Assembly (NCBI RefSeq): GCF_013085345.1
Contig: NZ_JABFAJ010000006.1
Span: 45,759-109,758, forward strand
Source: Isoptericola sediminis
GTDB lineage: Bacteria > Actinomycetota > Actinomycetes > Actinomycetales > Cellulomonadaceae
DNA length: 64,000 nt
Direction: 5' to 3'
Made by a program: the position numbers and the translations under genes. This document shows, in pieces, positions 25,368 to 33,698 of the stretch. The notes beneath the pieces were generated by a model. It did no database searches. It saw only the letters and a program-made list of their open reading frames with translations, and had not been told where the DNA came from. Each line of letters opens with the position of its first letter. Positions within the stretch are counted from its first letter, which is position 1.

Positions 25368-26249
25368 ATGGCCACGACGACCCGCACGCTCGACCTGCCC
25401 GGCGCGACGGTGACCTACGACGTCCGGGAACCGGCGCACGACGGCGGGCACGCCCCGCTGCTCGTGGTCGGCAACCCGATGGCGGCCGACGGCTTCGACC
25501 AGCTCGTCCCCGCGCTGGACGACCGCCTCGTGGTCACCTACGACCCCCGTGGCACCGGACGGTCGCGCCCCGTCGCCGCCGACGCCCAGCTCACCGTCGA
25601 CCGGCACGGTGAGGACCTGCACGCCGTCGCCCGGGCCGTCGGGCCCGGGCCGTTCGACGTCTTCGGGAGCTCGGGCGGCGCCGCGGCCGCCCTGGCCTGG
25701 GCGGCCGGGCACCCGGGCGAGGTGCGGCGGCTGGTCGCCCACGAGCCCCCGCTGACCGCGCTGCTCGCCGACCGCGACGTCGCGGTCCGTGCCCAGGCCG
25801 ACATCGTGGACACCTACCGTCGCGCCGGGTTCGGCCCCGCGATGGCCAAGTTCCTGCGGCTGGTGTTCGCGACGGAACCGCTCACCGAGGACTTCCTCGA
25901 CCAGCCCGACCCGGACCCGGCGGAGTTCGGCCTGCCCACCGAGGACGACGGCCGGCGCGACGACCTGCTCCTGGGGACGTCGCTGGCCGTCATGCCCGTG
26001 TGGGAGCCGCCCCTGGAGTCCCTCCGGGCGGCCACCCGCGCCGGCGGTCTGCAGGTGCTGCCCGCCGTCGGCGCCGGGTCCCCGCCCGGTGAGATGGCGT
26101 ACCGGGGTGCGGTCGCGCTGGCCGAGGCCCTCGACGTCCCGGTCGTCGTCTTCCCCGGGGACCACGGCGGTTTCGCCCGGCACGAGTGGGCCCCGGACAA
26201 CGACCCGGCCGCGTTCGCGACCCGGCTGCGCGAGGTCCTGGCCTGCTGA
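25368..26249 (+). CDS. Alpha/beta-fold hydrolase
   Basis: A 293-residue hydrolase with the oxyanion region VVGNPMAADGFDQL, the DPRGTGRSRP loop, nucleophile elbow FGSSGGAAAA (Ser in GSSGG), a cap domain (about 120-220) with FLRLVFATEPLTEDFL, and the catalytic His in FPGDHGGFARHEW. There is no signal peptide. The family covers esterases, epoxide hydrolases and C-C hydrolases; the substrate cannot be read. The next gene in the same direction is ribokinase, 101 bases away, probably separate. Confidence 0.88.
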   Translation: MATTTRTLDLPGATVTYDVREPAHDGGHAPLLVVGNPMAADGFDQLVPALDDRLVVTYDPRGTGRSRPVAADAQLTVDRHGEDLHAVARAVGPGPFDVFGSSGGAAAALAWAAGHPGEVRRLVAHEPPLTALLADRDVAVRAQADIVDTYRRAGFGPAMAKFLRLVFATEPLTEDFLDQPDPDPAEFGLPTEDDGRRDDLLLGTSLAVMPVWEPPLESLRAATRAGGLQVLPAVGAGSPPGEMAYRGAVALAEALDVPVVVFPGDHGGFARHEWAPDNDPAAFATRLREVLAC

Positions 26250-26350
26250 CGAGCGGCGAGGCAACGCCGCCGTCACAATCGTGCGCGATCATGGGGGCGG
26301 ACGGTCCGTCGGCCCGTCCGTCCTGCTCACGCATCCTGGAGGCCCGAGGC

Positions 26351-27268
26351 ATGACCTCGATCGTGGTCGTCGGCTCCGTCAACGCCGACCTCGTCGCGCG
26401 CGTCCCCGCGCTGCCCGTCACGGGGGAGACGGTGCTCGCCGACTCCATGACCGTGATCCCCGGGGGCAAGGGGGCCAACCAGGCGGTCGTGGCCGCCCGG
26501 CTCGGCGGCGACGTCGCGCTGCTCGGGGCCATCGGCTCCGACGCCTTCGCCGACATCGCGCTCGTCGGGCTGCGTGACGCCGGCGTGGACCTGGACGGGG
26601 TCGAGACGGTCGAGGGACCCACCGGTGTGGCGCAGATCTGGGTGGACGACGACGGCGAGAACTCGATCGTCGTCGTCCCGGGCGCCAACCGTGCCGTCGA
26701 CGCGGACGTCGTCGCCCGCCACCACGACCTCGTGGCCGGTGCTGACGTCGTCGTGCTGCAGGGGGAGATCCCGCTGCGGGGGTCCGAGGCCGCGGCCCGT
26801 GCCGGCCGGGGCCGGGTGCTGCTCAACCTCGCGCCCGTCGTGCCGGTCGCCACCGACGTGCTGGCGCTGGCCGACCCGCTGGTGGTGAACCACGCGGAGG
26901 CCGAACGGCTGCTGGAGGAGTCCGAGCGGCCGGTGCCCGAGTCGCCGTTCGCCGTCATCGCCGAGCTGCACGGCCTCGGTCCGCGGTCGGTGGTGCTCAC
27001 CCTCGGCCCCGCCGGTGCCGTGGTGCTCGAGCCCGCCGCCGGGGTGGGCGAACCGGTCGTCGTGCCGACGCCGCACGTCGAGGCCGTGGACACCACGGGC
27101 GCTGGCGACGCGTTCGTCGGGGCCCTGGCCTACCGCGTCAGCCAGGGCGACACGCTCGTCGACGCGGCCCGGACGGCCGTGCGGGTCGGCGCGTTCTCCG
27201 TCGCGACCCACGGTGCCCAGCCGTCCTTCCCGACGGCCGACGACGTGCTGCCGTCCGTGCGTGCCTGA
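26351..27268 (+). CDS. rbsK: Ribokinase (PfkB family)
   Basis: This 305-residue sugar kinase shows VVGSVNADLVARVPALPVTG, the substrate motif PGGKGANQAVVAARLG, the ATP-site VLTLGPAGAVVL and the catalytic signature VDTTGAGDAFVGALAY with its Asp base. All are in ribokinase order and spacing, and length is normal. It phosphorylates ribose at O5 for the pentose phosphate pathway. ATG 26351 has GGAGG 8 bases upstream; an in-frame start at 26186 lies inside the previous gene. No ribose transporter is adjacent. Confidence 0.92.
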   Translation: MTSIVVVGSVNADLVARVPALPVTGETVLADSMTVIPGGKGANQAVVAARLGGDVALLGAIGSDAFADIALVGLRDAGVDLDGVETVEGPTGVAQIWVDDDGENSIVVVPGANRAVDADVVARHHDLVAGADVVVLQGEIPLRGSEAAARAGRGRVLLNLAPVVPVATDVLALADPLVVNHAEAERLLEESERPVPESPFAVIAELHGLGPRSVVLTLGPAGAVVLEPAAGVGEPVVVPTPHVEAVDTTGAGDAFVGALAYRVSQGDTLVDAARTAVRVGAFSVATHGAQPSFPTADDVLPSVRA

Positions 27269-27279
27269 TGCCACCGCTG

Positions 27280-27298
27280 CCCGGCGCTCAGTGCCGGG
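27280..27298. terminator. Convergent terminator between rbsK and methyltransferase genes
   Basis: CCCGGC (27280-27285) and GCCGGG (27293-27298) pair with a 7-base loop that contains the stop of the minus-strand methyltransferase gene. It lies 11 bases after the ribokinase stop, so it serves both strands. Confidence 0.55.
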
Positions 27299-28394
27299 CC
27301 ACGTAGTAGGCGTTGACGAAGTCGTCGGGGACGGACGCCACGCTCACGTCCGAGAAGCCCGCGTCGGCGAGCATCCGCTGCGCGGTCTGCCGTCCCCAGA
27401 CGGTGCCCAGACCCTCTCCTCCCTGCGCGAGCGAGACCGTCAGGCAGTGCATCGTCGAGACGGTGTAGAGGAACGGCGCCCAGGGGACGTCGATGTTGTC
27501 GTCCACGGTGCTGGAGGCGTCCATGTCCACCATGAGGAAGGTGCCGTCGGCGTCGAGGTGCTCGGCGACCTGGGCCAGCACCCGTGCCGGGTACGCCTGG
27601 TCGTGGACGGCGTCGAAGGCGGTGATCAGGCCGAAGGTACCGGTGCCGGACAGGTCGGCGACGTCGCGGACCTCGACGTGCACGTTGCCCAGCCCGAACG
27701 CGTCGGCCTCGCCGCGGGCAGCCGCGACGGCGTCGGGCAGGAAGTCGTATCCGTGGAAGTCGCTCTCGGGGTAGGCGTGCGCCAGCAGGTTGAGCGCGTG
27801 GCCCTGACCGCACCCGATGTCCGCGACCCGGATCCCGGTACGCAGGCGGTCGTCCAGCCCGTCCACGAGCGGGACGATGCGGTCCAGCAGCGCGGCGTCG
27901 TTGGTCTGGGCGCTCTGCTCGGCCATGAGCCGGTCGAACCGGGCGAACGCGTCGTAGCCCAGCCCGCCACCCTCGGCGAAGCAGCGCACGATGCCCTCCT
28001 CGACCTGGGCGAGCATCGGGATGAACTGCAGCTGTGAGGCGAGGTTGTCCGGGCCCGCCGCGCGGGTCAGCAGCGCGGCGTGCTCGACGGGGAGCCGGTA
28101 CGTGTCGGCGGCCCGGTCGTGGACGACGACGTGCGAGACCGTCATCGCTCCGAGCCACTCGCGTACGTAGCGCTCGTGCAGGCCGGCCGCGGCCGCGATC
28201 TCGTGGCTGCTCGCCGGCGCCATCCCGGCGATCGTGTCGAAGAGTCCTGTGCGGTGCCCGATGCTGACCATCAGGGCTGTGGCTCCGCGGGCGAGCGTCT
28301 CGAGCATCTCGCCGGCGAAGTCCGCCACCCGGTCGGGGTCGGGCGCGGGGCCGGTCGGGGCGGGGCCGGGCGTGGTCGTCGTCGTGGTGGTCAT
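27288..28394 (-). CDS. Winged-helix/SAM-dependent methyltransferase (Rv2258c-like)
   Basis: The 368-residue protein has a Thr/Pro-rich start, an N-terminal winged-helix dimerisation domain (about 25-110; IAAAAGLHERYVREWLGAM) and a Rossmann methyltransferase domain with motif I IRVADIGCGQGHALNLLA, DFHGYDFLPD and a late GTVWGRQTAQRMLADAGF. This layout is that of the Rv2258c-type small-molecule methyltransferases; the acceptor is unknown. GGAGGG precedes ATG 28394. It is the last gene of a minus-strand series after a LuxR-type regulator gene (130 bases apart) and a flavoprotein gene. Confidence 0.86.
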   Translation of the reverse strand: MTTTTTTTPGPAPTGPAPDPDRVADFAGEMLETLARGATALMVSIGHRTGLFDTIAGMAPASSHEIAAAAGLHERYVREWLGAMTVSHVVVHDRAADTYRLPVEHAALLTRAAGPDNLASQLQFIPMLAQVEEGIVRCFAEGGGLGYDAFARFDRLMAEQSAQTNDAALLDRIVPLVDGLDDRLRTGIRVADIGCGQGHALNLLAHAYPESDFHGYDFLPDAVAAARGEADAFGLGNVHVEVRDVADLSGTGTFGLITAFDAVHDQAYPARVLAQVAEHLDADGTFLMVDMDASSTVDDNIDVPWAPFLYTVSTMHCLTVSLAQGGEGLGTVWGRQTAQRMLADAGFSDVSVASVPDDFVNAYYVARH

Positions 28395-28524
28395 CGGTCT
28401 GCCCTCCGTCGGTTCGTCCTCGACGCTACGGGCGGCCGGGGGTGCGGCACATCGGCAGGATCGTGCAGATCGCCGAGGGTGTGCAGCACCGTGTGCACGG
28501 CCCGGAGCACGGCGAGCCGCGCGA

Positions 28525-30150
28525 TCAGAGCAGGGCGTGCTCCCGCGCCCAGCTCACCGCCGCCGTCCGCGACGGCGTGCCGAGCTTGAGGTAGATGTTG
28601 GCCAGGTGCCGGGCGACGGTGCGCTCGCTGATGTGCAGCCGGTGCCCGACCTCGCGGTTCGTCCCGCCGTCCGCGACGGCGACGAGCACCTCGACCTCCC
28701 GCGGCGACAGGCCGTCCGTCCGGCGACGGCGCGGGTGGCGCGCCGTGCGCCGCGCGATCTCGTGCGTCGCGCCGAGCTCTTCCAGTTCCGCGGTCGCCAG
28801 CTCCCGCTCGGCACGCGCCGACTCGTGGTCGCCGAGACCGTCCAGGACGTCGGCGGCCTCGTGGCGGACGCAGGCCGTCTCGTGCGGTGCGCCGATCTGC
28901 TGCCACCGTTCCTGGGCCTCGCGCAGCTCCCGCAGCGCCGCCACCTCGTCACCGTGCGCTGCGAGCAGCACGCCGCGCCCCCGGCACGCCACGGCGCGCC
29001 ACACCGGGGAGGCGTGCCGGTCCGCGATCTCGGAGAGCTCCTCGACCAGCTCGTCCGGAGTGCCACCGGCGGAGTCCAGACCGACCTCGATCGCGGCCGC
29101 CAGCAACGGTGCCCGCGTGAGAGGGTCCGTCGTCGCGTCCAGCGCGGCGCCCAGCATGGTCGCCGCCCGGCCCCGGTGCCCCGCGTCCAGGTGCAGCAGC
29201 GCCAGCCCCGGCTGCGGGTCCCGGCCGAGCCCGCGGGACCGGTCGTAGGCCTCGCGGGCCGCGTCGAGCTCGCCCCGGAGCCGGTGCAGCTCACCGACGC
29301 GGTAGTGCGCCTCGGCGGCGGCGGTGACGTCGAGCCCCGTCAGGTCCGCGGCGGCCCGCTCCGCCTCCTCGAGCGCCTGCGGCCACTGCCCGTGCACCTG
29401 CAGGAGCTGGACACGGTGCACCCGGCAGATGCCGCTGAAGAGCGTGGCCGGCGCCCACCCGCGGCACCACCGCTCCGTGACCTCGGTCCAGTGCTGGGCG
29501 CGCGGCAGGTCGCCGAGCTCGTGGCAGACCTGCATCATCCGGCAGTACAGGTCACCGGCCCACTGCGGAGCCGTCCGTCCGCCCAGCACGGGCACCATGG
29601 CCTCGTCCAGCAGTCGACGGGCCTCCGCCACCCGGCCGCGGCGCAGCGCGCACCGTCCCCGCAGGAACAGACCGTGCGCCTGGAGGGTGGGTTCGGCGTG
29701 CCGGTCACCGAGGTCGAGCACCTGCGCGGCCAGCCGGTCGGCGCCGGCCACGTCGCCCGCGTCCAGCGCGTCGTGCGCGTCCAGCAGCAGCAGGTAGCCG
29801 TGCTCGACGGCGTCGGGGACGTCGGCGAGCAGGCGCCGCGCCCGGGCGAGCCATCCGGCACCGGCGGCGACGTGGCCGCGCACGAGCTCCGGCACCCCCA
29901 CCTCGAGCGCGGCCATGCCGGCACCTGCCGCGTCACCGGCCGCCATCCGCTGGTCCACCACCTCGGCGGCCGTCGCGACGTACTCGTCCATCAGGCCCAG
30001 CCACCAGCAGCAGTCGGCGAGCGCCGCGAGGTCGTCGACCTCGAGCGGCCCCTCGGCACGCAGCCGGACGTACAGGGCACGGGCCGTCGCCCACTCCCGC
30101 TCGGCGCAGGCGCGTCGTGCGGCGTCGAGCCGGTCGTCGTCGACGGTCAC
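28525..30150 (-). CDS. LuxR-family regulator with TPR-like N-terminal region
   Basis: A 541-residue regulator. Residues 1-450 are helical repeats of tetratricopeptide type (for example ALADCCWWLGLMDEYVATAA, EAHYRVGELHRLRGELDAA), with no AAA/LuxR-type P-loop. The C-terminus is a GerE/LuxR helix-turn-helix: LSPREVEVLVAVADGGTNRE, ISERTVARHLANIYLKLG. It probably binds DNA in response to a protein or ligand sensed by the repeats. GTG 30150 is 31 bases after the flavoprotein stop, so these are likely co-transcribed, with the methyltransferase gene next. Confidence 0.87.
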   Translation of the reverse strand: MTVDDDRLDAARRACAEREWATARALYVRLRAEGPLEVDDLAALADCCWWLGLMDEYVATAAEVVDQRMAAGDAAGAGMAALEVGVPELVRGHVAAGAGWLARARRLLADVPDAVEHGYLLLLDAHDALDAGDVAGADRLAAQVLDLGDRHAEPTLQAHGLFLRGRCALRRGRVAEARRLLDEAMVPVLGGRTAPQWAGDLYCRMMQVCHELGDLPRAQHWTEVTERWCRGWAPATLFSGICRVHRVQLLQVHGQWPQALEEAERAAADLTGLDVTAAAEAHYRVGELHRLRGELDAAREAYDRSRGLGRDPQPGLALLHLDAGHRGRAATMLGAALDATTDPLTRAPLLAAAIEVGLDSAGGTPDELVEELSEIADRHASPVWRAVACRGRGVLLAAHGDEVAALRELREAQERWQQIGAPHETACVRHEAADVLDGLGDHESARAERELATAELEELGATHEIARRTARHPRRRRTDGLSPREVEVLVAVADGGTNREVGHRLHISERTVARHLANIYLKLGTPSRTAAVSWAREHALL

Positions 30151-30181
30151 GGCGGGTCACCGGTGCCCTGGACGGCTCGCA

Positions 30182-31561
30182 CTAGGCCGCGGCCAGCCGC
30201 AGCAGGCCCCGCATGCCGGGCTCGGTCGATGCGCGCAGACGGGCCTGGGCGGCCTGCACCTCGGGGCGGTCGCGGTCCTGCGGTGTCACGCGGCTCGGGT
30301 TGAGGGTCGTCCCGTGCGACCAGCGGGCGAGGTCCGGGTCGGCCATGAAGGCCGCGGTCGCCAGCGCCCCGGCGGCCTGCCCGGCGACCCACTCCCGCGG
30401 GGTGGAGAAGTACGGGGTGGACGGGCACACCGCGTTGCGCTCGTCGTCCGCGCGTTCGCCCTGGGTGGCTTCCACGTAGCCGATGAGCGCGGCCCCGAAG
30501 CAGGGGAACCCGGCCCGCACCGGCTGGACGACGATCCGTCCGGGCGACCAGATCGGCACGGCGGGCCGCAGCCGGAGCCCTTCGGCGGCGCAGTGCACGA
30601 CGACGGCGTCCCGGGGCACCGGCACGTCCCCCTCGTCCAGCCGGAGCGTCCCCGGGGACACCCGGCGCAGGTGCCCGCGGCGCACGACGCGCTCGACCGA
30701 GCGCAGCAGCTCCAGCTCCCAGCGGGCGAGCGTGGGGACGCGGGCCATCGTGGGCACGACGTCGGGGTCCAGGCGGAGCATCACTCCGGCGCCCTCGAGG
30801 CGCAGGAAGAAGTCGTCCACGGTCGGGGCCGCCGCCGCGGCCTCCATGAGCTCGGCCACCATGGTCCGGATCACCGCGGCGTCCGGCTGGACGGCGGCGC
30901 GGTCAAGCATCCACGGGTCCCGCGGGCGGACCCAGGTGATCGCGTCCGGGGAGGTGCCACGACCGAGCAGCCACACGACGGCGTCGGTGGCGGTCTTGCC
31001 GGACCCGACGACGACGAACGACCCGGCCTCGTCCGCGACGGTGGGGAGCTCGCCCACTGGAACCCACCGTGCACCCTCGTCCACGGCGAACGGCGGCGGG
31101 GTCAGCGCCGGGATCGACGGGGCGAGGTAGTGCGCGTCCACGACCCGACGGCGCACGCGGATCTCCCGCGTCTCGCCGGTGTCGAGCGCGACGACCGAGC
31201 CGTCGTCGGCCATCTCGTGCCCGCCGAGGAACGTCGCCCGTCCGGACGCCAGGAACCGGTCGGCCAGCACCCGGTCGTAGTAGCCGCAGACCTCGGCGCC
31301 CGTGGCGCGCACGTGCAGACCGGCCTCGGGGCCGGAGGTCTGGATGCCGCCGTCGAGGGAGGTGGACGCCACGCCGTAGAAGGAGGAGGCCTGGTGCAGC
31401 CGCACGAACGGGTAGGCGTCGCGCCAGTGCCCGCCGGCGGCCTCGCGGCGGTCGACGATCGTCACGTGGGCGTCGGAATGGTCCAGCAGCGTGTCCGCGA
31501 ACGCCATCCCGGTCGCACCCGCGCCGACGACGAGGTAGTCCGTCTCCAGGACCTGGCCCAT
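30182..31561 (-). CDS. FAD/NAD(P)-binding oxidoreductase
   Basis: A 459-residue flavoprotein with an N-terminal FAD motif VVGAGATGMAFADTLL, a second dinucleotide motif VVVGSGKTATDAVVWLL (about residue 182) and HLHQA-like PFVRLHQASSFYGVAS, in the general layout of flavin-containing monooxygenases. The C-terminus (PREWVAGQAAGALATAAFMA) is helical. The substrate is unknown. ATG 31561 is 6 bases after CATGAT. It heads a minus-strand group with a LuxR-type regulator and a methyltransferase, a pattern suggestive of a small modification or catabolic unit. Confidence 0.82.
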   Translation of the reverse strand: MGQVLETDYLVVGAGATGMAFADTLLDHSDAHVTIVDRREAAGGHWRDAYPFVRLHQASSFYGVASTSLDGGIQTSGPEAGLHVRATGAEVCGYYDRVLADRFLASGRATFLGGHEMADDGSVVALDTGETREIRVRRRVVDAHYLAPSIPALTPPPFAVDEGARWVPVGELPTVADEAGSFVVVGSGKTATDAVVWLLGRGTSPDAITWVRPRDPWMLDRAAVQPDAAVIRTMVAELMEAAAAAPTVDDFFLRLEGAGVMLRLDPDVVPTMARVPTLARWELELLRSVERVVRRGHLRRVSPGTLRLDEGDVPVPRDAVVVHCAAEGLRLRPAVPIWSPGRIVVQPVRAGFPCFGAALIGYVEATQGERADDERNAVCPSTPYFSTPREWVAGQAAGALATAAFMADPDLARWSHGTTLNPSRVTPQDRDRPEVQAAQARLRASTEPGMRGLLRLAAA

Positions 31562-31663
31562 CTGTTCATCATGGCACGGTCGTCACGTCCGCCACGTGGC
31601 GGGCGTGGGCCCGGTCACGGACTTAGCGTGAAGGGACAGGCGCCGACGAGGGAGTGGTCCGCG

Positions 31664-32419
31664 ATGACGTTCGAGGGCAAGGTGGCGCTGGTGACCGGCG
31701 CCGGGTCAGGGCTCGGCGAGGCGATCAGCAAGCAGCTGGCTGCCCGTGGAGCCAAGGTCGTCGGGACGGACATCCGGCTCGACGCGGCGCAGCGTGTCGC
31801 CGACGAGATCAAGGCCGCAGGTGGTGAGGCGACGGCCGTGCAGCAGGACACGGCGAGCTTCGACGACGCGGTGCGGGTGGTCGACACCGCGAAGCAGGCC
31901 TACGGCGCGCTCCACTACGCGGTCAACAACGCGGGGATCGGAGGCAACGCGGCGCCGGCGGGCGAGCTCGACGTGGAGGACTGGAAGCGTGTCATCGACA
32001 TCAACCTCCACGGTGTCCTGTTCGGCATGCGCGCTCAGATCCCGGCGATGCTCGAGCAGGACCCGTCCGGGTGCGCCATCGTGAACATGGCGTCCATCCA
32101 CGGCACCGTGGCCGCGATCGGCAACGGGGCGTACACGGCCTCCAAGCACGGCGTCGTCGGGATCACGAAGAACGCGGCGGCCGAGTACGGCCCGGCCGGC
32201 CTGCGGATCAACTGCGTCGGACCCGGATACATCCGCACGCCGCTGCTCGAGGGGGTCCTGACCCCCGAGCTGGAGGAGGTGCTGGTCTCCAAGCACATGC
32301 TCGGTCGGCTCGGCGAGGCGGACGAGGTCGCGAGCGTCGTGCGGTTCCTCCTGTCCGAGGAGGCGTCCTTCGTCACCGGTGCCTACTGGCTCATCGACGG
32401 CGGGTACACGGCGGTCTGA
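31664..32419 (+). CDS. Short-chain dehydrogenase/reductase (classical SDR)
   Basis: A 251-residue classical SDR: cofactor motif VTGAGSGLGEAI, VGTDIRLD (Asp after strand 2 favours NAD), NNAGIGG, catalytic Ser in NMASIHGTVAAIG, YTASK with the Tyr/Lys pair, and GPGYIRTPL. The C-terminal FVTGAYWLIDGGYTAV is typical. It is a cytosolic NAD-dependent alcohol/ketone oxidoreductase of unknown substrate. GAGGGAG lies 8 bases before ATG 31664, and a TAGCGT -10 candidate lies 35 bases before it. It diverges from the flavoprotein gene (102 bases). Confidence 0.92.
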   Translation: MTFEGKVALVTGAGSGLGEAISKQLAARGAKVVGTDIRLDAAQRVADEIKAAGGEATAVQQDTASFDDAVRVVDTAKQAYGALHYAVNNAGIGGNAAPAGELDVEDWKRVIDINLHGVLFGMRAQIPAMLEQDPSGCAIVNMASIHGTVAAIGNGAYTASKHGVVGITKNAAAEYGPAGLRINCVGPGYIRTPLLEGVLTPELEEVLVSKHMLGRLGEADEVASVVRFLLSEEASFVTGAYWLIDGGYTAV

Positions 32420-32585
32420 CGCCCCGGCCGCGCGTGCACCCGGAGTTCACCTGATCGACGGGTGATGGTCATCTCGCTGCCGTGCCGCCGCCACGGCGAG
32501 GCAGCACGATGAGGCGTGCCGCGGGGTCGTCGGGTCGTCGGAACCGGTCTTCCGGGCGACGGACATCAGCCTTGGGGGAGGCCAC

Positions 32586-33044
32586 ATGCCGGTCCGCATC
32601 GAGCAGCGCACGCCGTTCGGCACGGTCGACCGTGCCTGGCAGGCCGAGGCTCTCGGCGCGGACGAGTGGGGGGACTGGTTCGCGGTGCCGGACCACGGAC
32701 TGCTGCTGCTGCCGGTGGCGGACCCCTGGGTCGCGTGGTTCCGGCACGACGGCTCGGTGCGTGTGGACGTCGCCACCGAGGTGTCCGTCGCGTCGCTGCT
32801 GAGCTCGTTCGTCGGGCTGGGTCTGGACGTCGTGCGGGACGCCGACGGCACGGTGCGGGCACCGGAGCGTGCGGGGTTCGTCCGCCGTTCACCGTCGTAC
32901 CCCCGGGCCTGGGTCGACCTGGCGTGGGAGGCCCGCGAGGACGTGCGGCGGGACGTCGCCCGCGCGGCCGAGCCGTTCGGGAGGGCACCGGACGCCTGGC
33001 TCGACCGGGCGCCGCGCCCGACGACCCGCGGCCTGTCCGCCTGA
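32586..33044 (+). CDS. Hypothetical protein
   Basis: A 152-residue soluble protein of unknown family. The first 70 residues are beta-rich with several Trp (RAWQAEALGADEWGDWFAVP, DPWVAWFRHDGSVRVDV), followed by LGLDVVRDADGTVRAP and a helical end (WVDLAWEAREDVRRDVARAA). The middle recalls DUF402 proteins (nucleotide phosphatases) but I cannot see their acidic metal site with confidence. GGGGGAGG lies 7 bases before ATG 32586. A membrane protein gene follows 32 bases later. Confidence 0.65.
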   Translation: MPVRIEQRTPFGTVDRAWQAEALGADEWGDWFAVPDHGLLLLPVADPWVAWFRHDGSVRVDVATEVSVASLLSSFVGLGLDVVRDADGTVRAPERAGFVRRSPSYPRAWVDLAWEAREDVRRDVARAAEPFGRAPDAWLDRAPRPTTRGLSA

Positions 33045-33076
33045 CCTGACCAGTACGCCGACGAGAGGAGACCGCC

Positions 33077-33685
33077 GTGGACCTGCCGGCCGTCCTCGAC
33101 CTCGGGCTGCGGCTCGCGGTCCTGGGCCTGGTGCTCGGTGCGATGGTCGTGCACGCCTACCGGACCCGGGGCGACCGCCCTTCCGAGCGCGAGGTCGCGG
33201 CGACGGCGCGGACCGTGCCGGTCGTGGCGCTCGCACGCGCCCTCGGGGCCTTCGTGGCGCTGGGACTGTTCGGGTTCGCGCTGGAGAGCTTCACCGGCAG
33301 CGGTCCGGGTCTGTGGATCCCGCTGCTGGTCGGGATGCCGGCGGTCGGGCTGCTGCGGGTCACCGTCGTGCCGCTGCTGCGCGACGTCGCCGACGCCGTC
33401 CACCCGCGCGTCGTGGTCGGCACGGTCACCGACCGCCGCCGTCGTGTGGAGCGGGCCGCGGGCCAGGACGGGCCGCTGGGGCAGGCGGCCTTCTACGTCA
33501 CGGTGGTCGACGACGCCGGGGCGATCCGGGAGTACCGGCTCCGGCGGGAGGCGTACCGGCAGGTCGCGCGCGGGGACCAGGTGCGGGTCGCGACGTCCGG
33601 GCTGCGCGGCAGCGACACCCACTCCCTGGTTCCGCTGCCCGCACCGGCCGTCGCCGGTGCGGGCGCCGGTCCCCGCGCCCGCTGA
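33077..33685 (+). CDS. Hypothetical membrane protein
   Basis: A 202-residue protein with helices at about 8-27, 47-70 and 76-97, then a 100-residue cytoplasmic beta-rich domain (VVVGTVTDRRRRVERAAG, AAFYVTVVDDAGAIREYRLR, GDQVRVATSGLRGSDTHSLV) like DUF-type membrane proteins with an OB-like tail. The family is not recognised. GTG 33077 has AGAGGAG 6 bases upstream. It converges on the copper ATPase gene, sharing a hairpin at the ends. Confidence 0.72.
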   Translation: MDLPAVLDLGLRLAVLGLVLGAMVVHAYRTRGDRPSEREVAATARTVPVVALARALGAFVALGLFGFALESFTGSGPGLWIPLLVGMPAVGLLRVTVVPLLRDVADAVHPRVVVGTVTDRRRRVERAAGQDGPLGQAAFYVTVVDDAGAIREYRLRREAYRQVARGDQVRVATSGLRGSDTHSLVPLPAPAVAGAGAGPRAR

Positions 33686-33698
33686 GCGACCGGCTCAG
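33682..33698. terminator. Convergent hairpin containing both stop codons
   Basis: CTGAGC (33682-33687) and GCTCAG (33693-33698) form a perfect 6-bp stem with a 5-base loop. The TGA of the plus-strand gene lies in one arm and the TCA (stop) of the minus-strand ATPase gene in the other. Confidence 0.5.

Noticed and set aside
26186..26350. A longer ribokinase with an N-terminal extension
   Set aside because: The extension would overlap the preceding hydrolase gene; GGAGG precedes ATG 26351, where the conserved start VVGSVN begins.
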